In this document: piece after piece, positions 14,309 to 22,238 of the stretch
Numbering within the stretch: position 1 is the first letter of the stretch
Layout of the letters: the number at the start of each line of letters is the position of its first letter
Origin: CAWGQN01 sp963824885
Lineage (GTDB): Bacteria; Actinomycetota; Actinomycetes; Actinomycetales; Microbacteriaceae
DNA length: 23,743 nt
Reading direction: 5' to 3'
Assembly: GCA_963824885.1 (NCBI GenBank)
Contig: CAWGQN010000011.1
Span: 1 to 23,743, forward strand
The notes under the pieces: model-generated
Seen by the model: the letters and a program-made list of their open reading frames with translations, nothing else
Told to the model about the DNA's origin: nothing
The model's database searches: none
Position numbers and translations under genes: made by a program

Positions 14309-16171
14309 TCAGTGGGCGTCGTCATCAACGACTTCAGCCATCGACGACATCGTCGTCCGTTCCGACGAAGACGATTCGGATTCGGATTCGGCACGTGCCG
14401 GCGCTGCAGACTCGTCCGCTTGCGCCTTCGCATACACCGCTTCGCCTAGTTTTGTCTCGCTCGCCGTGAGGGCCTCAAACGCTGTCTTCACGGCTGCATC
14501 GTCGTCAGCGGCGAGCGCACTCTTGAGCGCGTGGACATCGGCCTGAACGGGAGCCTTGACATCGTCCTCGAGTTTTTCGTCATTTTCTCTCATGATCTTT
14601 TCTGTCGAGTAGACAAGCTGTTCCGCGGAGTTTCTCACCTCGGCTGCTTCGCGGCGCCTCTTGTCTTCTGCAGCATGTTCCTCACCCTCACGCACCATGC
14701 GTTCGATGTCTTCCTTGGGCAGCGACGATCCACCCGTAATTCTCATCGACTGTTCTTTGCCGGTGCCCTTGTCTTTCGCAGAGACGTGCACGATGCCGTC
14801 TGCGTCAAGATCAAACGTCACTTCAACCTGGGGAATACCTCGTGGTGCCGGAGCAATACCGGTTAGTTCGAACGTCCCGAGTGGCTTGTTGTCGCGCGTG
14901 AACTCGCGTTCACCTTGAAAAACCTGAACGGCCACGGAGGGTTGATTGTCGTCAGCCGTCGTAAACGTTTCGCTGCGCTTGGTCGGAATCGCGGTATTGC
15001 GCTCAATGAGCTTGGTCATAATGCCACCCTTGGTCTCGATTCCAAGGCTCAGCGGAGTGACATCGATGAGCAACACGTCTTTGCGCTCGCCCTTCAAGAC
15101 TCCCGCCTGAAGAGCGGCCCCCACGGCAACAACTTCGTCGGGATTGACACCCTTGTTGGGATCTTTACCGCCCGTGAGTTTTTTCACCAGTTCCGTCACC
15201 GCGGGCATGCGAGTCGATCCACCGACGAGCACCACGTGCGCAATGTCTTTGACGGAAACACCCGCCTCGCGAATCACGTCTTCGAACGGCTTCTTCGTGC
15301 GGCCGAGCAAATCGTCGGTCATTTGCTCGAACTGACCGCGACTAAGCGACTCATCAAGGTTCGCCGGTCCGTTTTCGGTGAGCGAGAGATACGGCAATTG
15401 GATCGTGGCACTCGTTGACGAACTCAGCTCTTTCTTCGCCTGTTCCGACGCCTCTTTGAGCCGCTGAAGTGCGATCTTGTCTTTCGATACATCCACACCC
15501 GTTGACTCTTTAAATCGCTTAATGAGCCACTCGACAATGCGCTGATCCCAGTCATCGCCCCCGAGACGATTATCGCCCGCGGTCGAACGCACCTGAATTG
15601 TCGAGAAGTCGTCGTCTTTTCCCACCTCGAGCAGAGACACGTCGAAGGTTCCGCCACCGAGGTCGAAGACCAAGATGAGTTCGTCTTCTTTACCTTTATC
15701 GAGTCCGTAGGCGAGTGCGGCGGCCGTCGGCTCGTTAATAATTCGAAGCACGTTGAGACCGGAGATTTCACCGGCTTCTTTCGTCGCCTGACGTTCTGCG
15801 TCATTGAAGTAGGCGGGTACCGTAACAACCGCGTCAGTGACCGATTCGCCCAAATACTGCTCAGCATCACGCTTGAGTTTCGCAAGAATTCGGGCCGAAA
15901 TCTCTTGCGGTGTGTATTTCTTGCTGTCGACGTCGACGGTCCAATCGGTGCCCATATGACGCTTGACCGATGAAATCGTGCGGTCAACGTTAGTGACAGC
16001 CTGCCGCTTCGCGGTCTCGCCGACGAGAACCTCACCGTCTTTCGTGAAGGCGACGACCGACGGGGTCGTTCGCAATCCCTCCGCGTTTGCTATGACCGTG
16101 GGCTCTCCACCCTCAAGTATTGCAACGACCGAGTTGGTCGTTCCGAGGTCAATCCCTACTGCACGCCCCAT
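14309..16171 (-). CDS. dnaK: DnaK, mirror copy with altered C-terminus
   Basis: The protein is identical by eye to the left-arm DnaK over the nucleotide-binding and most of the substrate-binding domain. The first differences I see are D-to-H in QADVDALKS and LTVSQT to LTASET. After SESESSSS an inserted base shifts the frame, so the acidic tail is replaced and the stop falls at 14309, giving 620 residues instead of 627. ATG 16171 has the same ribosome binding site, promoter and two HAIR elements as the left copy. Treat it as the mirror image of one gene, not a second dnaK, until the palindrome is confirmed. Confidence 0.85.
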   Translation of the reverse strand: MGRAVGIDLGTTNSVVAILEGGEPTVIANAEGLRTTPSVVAFTKDGEVLVGETAKRQAVTNVDRTISSVKRHMGTDWTVDVDSKKYTPQEISARILAKLKRDAEQYLGESVTDAVVTVPAYFNDAERQATKEAGEISGLNVLRIINEPTAAALAYGLDKGKEDELILVFDLGGGTFDVSLLEVGKDDDFSTIQVRSTAGDNRLGGDDWDQRIVEWLIKRFKESTGVDVSKDKIALQRLKEASEQAKKELSSSTSATIQLPYLSLTENGPANLDESLSRGQFEQMTDDLLGRTKKPFEDVIREAGVSVKDIAHVVLVGGSTRMPAVTELVKKLTGGKDPNKGVNPDEVVAVGAALQAGVLKGERKDVLLIDVTPLSLGIETKGGIMTKLIERNTAIPTKRSETFTTADDNQPSVAVQVFQGEREFTRDNKPLGTFELTGIAPAPRGIPQVEVTFDLDADGIVHVSAKDKGTGKEQSMRITGGSSLPKEDIERMVREGEEHAAEDKRRREAAEVRNSAEQLVYSTEKIMRENDEKLEDDVKAPVQADVHALKSALAADDDAAVKTAFEALTASETKLGEAVYAKAQADESAAPARAESESESSSSERTTMSSMAEVVDDDAH

Positions 16172-16202
16172 TGGTGACTCCCTTGTGTTTCGAACGTAAA
16201 AA

Positions 16203-16223
16203 GTTGAGCTAAGTTGACTCAAG
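16203..16223. promoter_or_regulatory. HAIR element 2, mirror copy
   Basis: Reverse complement of the proximal HspR operator at 9111-9131, with no change. It overlaps the mirror -10 (16222-16227). Confidence 0.7.
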
Positions 16224-16250
16224 TATGGCACTCTCGGGATGCTGCGTCAA
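16222..16250 (-). promoter_or_regulatory. dnaK promoter, mirror copy
   Basis: On the minus strand TTGACG (16245-16250) and CATACT (16222-16227) keep the 17-base spacing of the left-arm promoter. Confidence 0.65.
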
Positions 16251-16264
16251 GATAGAAGTGAACG

Positions 16265-16289
16265 AAGCTGAGCCACCTCGACTCAACTT
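16265..16289. promoter_or_regulatory. HAIR element 1, mirror copy
   Basis: Reverse complement of the distal HspR operator at 9045-9069, unchanged. Confidence 0.65.
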
Positions 16290-16339
16290 GGGAAGCCGCC
16301 GTGCGGCGCGGCGCGCGTGATCGATCATTGAGGTCTCGC

Positions 16340-16345
16340 TAACCT
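16340..16345 (+). promoter_or_regulatory. -10 box TAACCT before the intact MFS gene
   Basis: TAACCT, six bases (GATCGC), then ATG at 16352. This is the mirror of 8989-8994 and suggests a leaderless transcript. Confidence 0.4.
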
Positions 16346-16351
16346 GATCGC

Positions 16352-17773
16352 ATGCCCGCGTCTTCCGGTGGCGACACGGTAGCTACCCAACCGCCGGAAC
16401 GCTTGACCTCACCGCATCCGAGTCGCCGAGCGGTCATCAGCTGGGCCGTTTGGGACTGCGGGGGAGCCGCGTTCAACGCGGTTGTGACCACGTTCATCTT
16501 CACCGTCTACCTCACGGGAAGCTCGTTTGTCGATCCGACCCTCGTCGCGGCACGTCTTGCCGAGATCGACCCCACGGGCCCCGCGCATCGTGCGATGGCT
16601 GACGCCGAAGCGACCCTGTCGAGCGGACTCGGCTGGGGAATCGCGGTGGCGAGCCTGATTGTTGCCCTCGTAGCCCCCGTTCTCGGCCAGCGTTCCGACG
16701 CCTCGGGGCGCAGAAAACTGTGGCTGGGTGTCAACACCGGTTGTGTCATCGTCGCGTCCGGCCTGCTCTTCTTCGTTCGAGGCGAGCCACCTTTCTATCT
16801 GCTCGGCATCATTCTCATTGCGGCGGGCACCGTTTTCTACGAGATTGCCATGGTCAACTACAACGCCATGCTCGCGCAGGTATCAACACCGACAACGATC
16901 GGTAAAGTGAGCGGCCTCGGATGGGGATTCGGCTACCTCGGCGGAATCGTTCTCCTTGTCGTGGTGTACTTCGGAGTCATTGTCGACAGTGGAATCCCCG
17001 GTTACGGGGGACTGCTGCTCGTTCCCGAAGCGGACGGCCTCAACATTCGAATTATCGCTCTGATCGCCGCGGGCTGGACAATTATTTTCTCTCTCCCCGT
17101 ACTTTTTGCCGTGCCGGAAATCGCTCCGAGTCGACGCCGAGTTGCCGTGGGATTTTTTCAGTCCTACGTGGTGCTCGCCCACGATGTCGTGAAACTCTGG
17201 AAAGAGAGCCGTACGACCGTGCAATTTCTCGTGGCAAGCGCACTTTTTCGCGACGGTCTCGTTGGTATTTTTACGTTTGGCGGCCTCCTCGCTCAGGGAA
17301 CCTTTGGATTTAGCCCGGGCGAAGTAATCGTCTTCGCGATTGTCGCCAACGTGATCGCGGGCATCAGCACGGTGGTTTCTGGAGTACTCGATGATCGATT
17401 TGGACCCAAGCCGATTATCGTCATTTCGCTCGCGAGCCTTCTCGTGATCGGCACAATCGTGTTCATCGCGCACGACGGTGGCGCAACAGCTTTTTGGATC
17501 GGCGGTACCCTCTTGTGCGTGTTTGTGGGGCCAGCCCAGTCAGCGAGCCGCACCTTTCTTGCTCGCGTTACACCACCCGGTCGCGAAGCCGAGGTGTTTG
17601 GTCTCTACGCCACGACCGGCCGAGCCGTTTCGCCTCTCGCACCCGCGTTATTTTCGACGTTTATCGCGGTGTTGGGCGCCCAGTTCTGGGGCATTCTTGG
17701 CATTCTTCTCGTCTTGCTCGCGGGCCTTTTCTTGATCCTTCCCGTGACTGGGCCGCCGCAAAAACGCGAGTAA
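16352..17773 (+). CDS. UMF1/Atg22-type major facilitator transporter (intact copy)
   Basis: This is the full 473-residue reading of the transporter that is frameshifted in the left arm. After a short polar N-terminus it has about 12 hydrophobic segments. Family-like features are VISWAVWDCGGAAFNAVVTTFIF at the first segment, LGQRSDASGRRKLWLGV as the cytoplasmic loop after the second or third segment, and the middle region AMVNYNAMLAQVSTPTTIGKVSG. These resemble the bacterial relatives of Atg22 (UMF1 family), whose substrates are mostly unknown. It acts in the plasma membrane. The MarR-like gene follows 59 bp downstream on the same strand, and dnaK is divergent. I would not name a substrate. 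Confidence 0.87.
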   Translation: MPASSGGDTVATQPPERLTSPHPSRRAVISWAVWDCGGAAFNAVVTTFIFTVYLTGSSFVDPTLVAARLAEIDPTGPAHRAMADAEATLSSGLGWGIAVASLIVALVAPVLGQRSDASGRRKLWLGVNTGCVIVASGLLFFVRGEPPFYLLGIILIAAGTVFYEIAMVNYNAMLAQVSTPTTIGKVSGLGWGFGYLGGIVLLVVVYFGVIVDSGIPGYGGLLLVPEADGLNIRIIALIAAGWTIIFSLPVLFAVPEIAPSRRRVAVGFFQSYVVLAHDVVKLWKESRTTVQFLVASALFRDGLVGIFTFGGLLAQGTFGFSPGEVIVFAIVANVIAGISTVVSGVLDDRFGPKPIIVISLASLLVIGTIVFIAHDGGATAFWIGGTLLCVFVGPAQSASRTFLARVTPPGREAEVFGLYATTGRAVSPLAPALFSTFIAVLGAQFWGILGILLVLLAGLFLILPVTGPPQKRE

Positions 17774-17832
17774 CCGGCGTGGCCGACGACCCAATCGCTC
17801 GCTCGCGAACCACTCCCGGTTATGCTGCGTGC

Positions 17833-18267
17833 ATGACGACAACGAGGTCAATCGGGTTCTGGGTGAGACGGGTCGATGCCCTCATCGCTGATCGCGTTGC
17901 AGGCCTGCTTGAAGAGCACGGTGTGACTCGTACTCAGTGGCACATACTGACCGCGCTTTCGCACGGCCCCGCGTCAAATGAAAGCCTCGATGCGACCGTT
18001 GCACCGTATTTGCGTCACGGAGACTCCGAATCCTCAAGCGATCACCTCGCCGAACTCAGCGAAAGCGGGTGGATCGTGACGAAAGACGGCGCGAACACGC
18101 TCACCGACCGGGGCCGAACCGCGTTTGCCCGGCTGAGCGAAGTCGTCACCCGGTGCCGTGAATCCGTTCCCACAGGGGTGACCGATGACGAGCGCGAAAC
18201 GACGGTGTCGGTTCTCGAACACGTGGCTCGAGACCTCGGCTGGACCAATGACGACGATCCAGAGTAA
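17833..18267 (+). CDS. MarR-like regulator, mirror copy
   Basis: Same 144-residue protein as the gene at 7068-7502. A TATGCT box (17821-17826) precedes the ATG by 6 bases. Here the order MFS, MarR-like, idi is read left to right with gaps of 59 and 53 bp. The absence of any difference in this gene contrasts with the damaged ends of the arm. Confidence 0.78.
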   Translation: MTTTRSIGFWVRRVDALIADRVAGLLEEHGVTRTQWHILTALSHGPASNESLDATVAPYLRHGDSESSSDHLAELSESGWIVTKDGANTLTDRGRTAFARLSEVVTRCRESVPTGVTDDERETTVSVLEHVARDLGWTNDDDPE

Positions 18268-18320
18268 ACACTGGCCGCGTCGAGGTCGAGTCGCTGTGGA
18301 GCGCGACTAGGATTCTCGGT

Positions 18321-18905
18321 GTGTCCCTCAACCCCGAACTCGTTGTGCTTCTCGATGACGCGGGAAATCGCACGGGAGTTGCCGACAAGGCGACCATCCA
18401 CACCGCTGACACACCCTTGCACTGGGCATTCTCGTGTCACGTTTTCAATGCGGCAGGAGAGGTTCTCGTCACGCGGCGCGCGCTCACCAAGCGAACGTGG
18501 CCCGGTGTGTGGACTGGTTCGTTTTGTGGCCACCCAGCTCCCGACGAATTGGCCGCTACCGCGGTTGCACGACGAGCAAAACACGAACTCGGCCTTGACC
18601 TTGATCGACTAACGCTCGTTGATCCCGAATTTCGCTATCGAGCCGTTGACGCGTCGGGGATTGTTGAAAACGAGTTGTGCCCCGTCTACACCGCGACCAC
18701 GGCTGACGATGTCGTGGCGCGACGCGACGAAGTGGGCCAATTCGAGTGGGTGAACCTCGTTGACCTTGGAGTTGCGGTCACAACGGCGCCGTGGGCATTT
18801 AGCCCGTGGCTCACTCTTCAAATTCCCCTCTTACTCGAGCCGACGTCATCGGCCGCTGAGGCCCCGGACGCGCCTGACTCCTCCACGCCCACGTCGGAGC
18901 AATGA
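18321..18905 (+). CDS. idi: Isopentenyl-diphosphate delta-isomerase, mirror copy
   Basis: The same 194-residue protein as at 6430-7014, with catalytic Cys69 and Glu116 preserved. GTG start 7 bases after TAGGAT (18308-18313). Its last 88 bases overlap the 3' end of the mirror dcd on the opposite strand, as in the left arm. Confidence 0.92.
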   Translation: MSLNPELVVLLDDAGNRTGVADKATIHTADTPLHWAFSCHVFNAAGEVLVTRRALTKRTWPGVWTGSFCGHPAPDELAATAVARRAKHELGLDLDRLTLVDPEFRYRAVDASGIVENELCPVYTATTADDVVARRDEVGQFEWVNLVDLGVAVTTAPWAFSPWLTLQIPLLLEPTSSAAEAPDAPDSSTPTSEQ

Positions 18906-19462
18906 AAATCGCGCGAGGACCGCGACGCGGTCGGTCCGCGCTGGTCTTGATATCGAGACCCGTACTCGCTCGATCCGTACGAGTGCTCGGCAGCAGACGT
19001 GAGCCGGAAGAAGCACAACTGACCAATCTTCATTCCCGGCCACAATTTAATGGGAAGAGTCGCGACGTTGCTCAACTCAAGTGTGACGTGGCCCGAAAAA
19101 CCCGGGTCAATGAACCCCGCCGTTGAGTGAGTCAATAAGCCAAGGCGCCCCAACGAGCTCTTTCCCTCGAGGCGAGCCGCCACATCGTCGGGCAGCGAAA
19201 CTCGCTCGAACGTCGAACCCAAGACAAATTCTCCCGGGTGCAAAATCAGCGGCTGGCCACGTTCGACCTCGACGAGCCTCGTCAGGTCCGGTTGATCCTC
19301 GGCGGGATCGATGTACGGGTACTTGTGGTTATCAAAAAGGCGAAAGTACCGATCTAACCGCACGTCTACGCTCGACGGCTGGATCATGCCGACCGCAAAC
19401 GGATCGAGTTCGATGCGCCCCGCGCTGAGCTCACCTCTAATATCACGATCCGAAAGCAGCAC
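18818..19462 (-). CDS. dcd: dCTP deaminase, mirror copy
   Basis: The same 214-residue protein as at 5873-6517. One silent base difference is visible near 19026, where ATC in the left copy (KIGQL) is ATT here. Catalytic Glu129 and the GKSSLGR loop are kept. The C-terminal tail again overlaps idi. Confidence 0.92.
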   Translation of the reverse strand: MLLSDRDIRGELSAGRIELDPFAVGMIQPSSVDVRLDRYFRLFDNHKYPYIDPAEDQPDLTRLVEVERGQPLILHPGEFVLGSTFERVSLPDDVAARLEGKSSLGRLGLLTHSTAGFIDPGFSGHVTLELSNVATLPIKLWPGMKIGQLCFFRLTSAAEHSYGSSEYGSRYQDQRGPTASRSSRDFHCSDVGVEESGASGASAADDVGSSKRGI

Positions 19463-19657
19463 GCGCCTCAGTGTACAGAGAGCTGCCCGTCGCGGCGGCG
19501 GTTCTTCGCTCGCGATTTTTCATGGCGCCCCGGCGCACTGCTATTCTCGACTTGGTTCGTGTTCTCTCAGAAAACCACGAGTATCTTGCGGATTTCTCAA
19601 GCAGCCTGAAACAAACAGAGGCCAAATTCCCGCTTATGCACACGGAAGGAAGCCCTC

Positions 19658-19728
19658 GCGAGTGTAGTTCAATGGCAGAACTCCAGCTTCCCAAGCTGGT
19701 AGCGCGGGTTCGATTCCCGTCACTCGCT
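19658..19728 (+). tRNA. tRNA-Gly (anticodon CCC), mirror copy
   Basis: Identical 71-nt sequence to the tRNA at 5607-5677, here on the plus strand. All four stems pair, with the CCC anticodon in the loop TTCCCAA. It should be counted once if the palindrome is an artefact. Confidence 0.94.
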
Positions 19729-19792
19729 CTCGCGGCAATCAGCGCCCCGGCCGGCCCTCATGAATTGTCTTTCTTCGAGCCACCACGAGGGG

Positions 19793-21075
19793 TTATTGGC
19801 GCAATAGTGCCCGTACTTCGTGCGCCGCCATAAATTTGGCGACGTCAGCATCAGCGTGAATGTCTCGAGGCACGAGCGGTCGTGACAAATAGAGTCCCGC
19901 GAGAGACCGAATTCGGCTGAGCGCTACGTATGTCTGTCCCGGACTAAAAACGCGCGAACCCAAGTCGACAATTGCCGAGTCGTAGGTTTTGCCTTGTGAC
20001 TTGTGGATCGTTGACGCCCACGCGAGGCGAAGCGGAATCTGAGTAAATTCGGCGACAACTTCTTTCGCGAGCTTTTTAGTGTCGCTCCGTAAGAATACTG
20101 ATATCGCTCCCACGTCACCGGATCAACGTCGTAGACACACCCGTCGACCTCAACAGAAACCGCCGATTCGATGTGCGTGACGGTACCAATCGTGCCATTG
20201 ACCCATCTCTGATCCGCATCGTTTCGAAGAAACATGACTCGCGCACCGACCTTCAGTGAAAGACTCCCCTCGGCCGGAAATGCAAAGCGACCAAAATTGC
20301 CGGTAATTTCCGCGTGCGCCGTGCAAACTCTGCCGGGCAATCGGGCCAACGCAGCCGAGTTGATGCGCGCGACAGCGTCGTTGCGCGTTGCGAGCGTTAT
20401 CGTGCCATCGTGAGGAGCGGGTCGGGCTCCCGCCTCGTTCAACTCGCGCGCAATTTCTTCCGTCACGTGGCCGTGACGCACGCCCTCGAGCAAGGAGGTA
20501 AAACGAGTGTCCCGCTGTCGGTGGATTTCTCGCAGTTCGACCAACGACAATTCGGTCGTGCGCCACACCGCAGCGTCGAAGAACCACATTGATCGGTAGC
20601 GGTCGGCAAAAAAGGCGCGCTCGTGGGCGTCGCCCGGAACGGGTGCCAATTGGTACGGGTCGCCAAACAAGACGACTTGAACGCCGCCAAACGGTTCGGA
20701 GCGGTCGCGCGCTTGCCGGAGGCTGCGATCAATCGCATCCATGAGATCGGCACTGACCATCGAAATCTCGTCGATCACAACCGTGTCAATCGCATTGAGG
20801 AGTCGCCGAACGTTGGCTGTTTGCTCAATCTCGTCGTCGGCCACGATTCCAATCGGCAATCGAAACAGCGAGTGGATCGTTTGGCCACCAACGTTGAGGG
20901 CGGCAACACCGGTTGGCGCACAAATGACGATCTGCTTTTCGGTGTGCCACGCGAGATGATTCAGCAGGGTCGACTTGCCCGTACCGGCGCGACCGGTTAC
21001 GAAAATGTGTCGTTTCGTCCCCTCAATTGCCCGAAAAACGGCCAATTGCTCGGGAGAAAGAGTGACAGTCGGCAT
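19793..21075 (-). pseudogene. Pif1/RecD-like helicase, frameshifted mirror copy
   Basis: This copy matches the intact left helicase from ATG 21075 through motifs I-IV to residue about 330 (YQYSYGA). It then loses one base near 20083, where this arm reads GTGTCGCTCC and the left arm's reverse complement reads GTGTGCGCTCC. Motifs V and VI (TIHKSQGKT, YVALSR) continue in the next frame to the stop at 19793. It is one gene with a likely sequencing indel. Confidence 0.85.
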
Positions 21076-21172
21076 GACGACCGCTTTCGCAACTCGACGG
21101 GCATATTATTTCAATCTAGCCGGTACAGCGAGGTCCCACCGACCGTTCACCACACCTGCCTAAGATGTGCGC

Positions 21173-22214
21173 ATGACCCGCAACCGCCGTCTCTTTCGCG
21201 GCGCAATTGGCCGCGCCATTCTTCTTTGGAGTGTCATTGGCGCGATGCTTATTGGCGCATTCGCGAGCGCCGTCGTCGCGGTACGGAACGATGTGTACGG
21301 CGCGGTCGGTTTCGTTCATCAGTATCTCGACGCGCTCGCTCGCCGTGACGCGCAAGACGCCCTCGCGATGCCGGGCGTGAGTCGGAGCGACTCGGAGTTG
21401 CACGCCGCTGGATTGCCCGAGGACGCTTCGCGCGTGCTCTTGCGACCGGCCGCGCTTGCGGAATTGTCAGACCTTCAACTCGTCAATGATGTCACCAACG
21501 CCGATAGCACTCACGCCGTCACTTTTCGGTACCGCGCGGCCGGAACTCCCGGAACGACGACGTTTGCCGTCGAACAAACGGGCAGCCAATTTCTCGCTTT
21601 TCCCGCGTGGCGATTCGTCGTATCCCCGCTCGCCGCGCTCGACGTGACAGTAAAAAACGAATCGGTATTCGAGGTCAACGGAATGACCGTCGATGCGGCT
21701 GCCGTCGCGGACAGCGCGCGGATGGCGTCGATCACGCCGCGTTTTTATCTTGGCCCCCGCCGCGTACACGCTCGGGCATGATTCGCTCTTATTGACGGGA
21801 GGGCCGGCTCGAACCGTCGTCGACACCCCCACGGCGGTTGTTCCGGTCGCGTTCGACGTGCAACCAACCCCCGAACTTACGAGACAGGTTCACGATCAGC
21901 TCACGGGGTTCCTCGACGCGTGCGCGACTCAAAGGGTGCTTCAGCCCGCGGGGTGCCCGTTTGGCATTGCTCTTGACGACCGTCTCGTTGACGAGCCGAC
22001 GTGGGCGATGCTTGATATCCCACGCGTGGTCGTTGTCCCCAATGCTGGAGAATGGCAATCGCCCCCAGCGAGTGGGAGTGCACGTGTCGCCGTGACAGTT
22101 CAATCGCTTCTCAAGTCGGGAAAAACGAAGACCGTCGACAAAACGGTGCCCCTTTCGGTTCGCCTCCGCATTGAAATCCGGCCCGACGAGTCCCTCTCCA
22201 TTACCGTTTCGTGA
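21173..22214 (+). pseudogene. Single-pass membrane protein of unknown function, frameshifted mirror copy
   Basis: Matches the left-arm gene from ATG 21173, which lies 6 bases after a TAAGAT box (21161-21166). Two single-base losses follow, near 21713 (GACAGCGCG for GACGAGCGCG) and near 21749 (TTTTTATCTTGG for TTTTTAGTCTTGG). The frame resumes to the stop at 22214. Near the end this copy reads VQSLLKSGKTKTVDKTVPLS where the left copy reads VRSLYDGKIKTVDKTVRFS: clustered substitutions plus a net three-base gain that keeps the frame. Confidence 0.82.
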
Positions 22215-22238
22215 CCGATGACGGTCCGTGGCGCAACG

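Noticed and set aside
14309..16171. A second, paralogous dnaK operon.
   Set aside because: The flanking genes, operators and tRNA are duplicated with it in mirror order and near-identical sequence, so it is part of the palindrome, not a paralogue.
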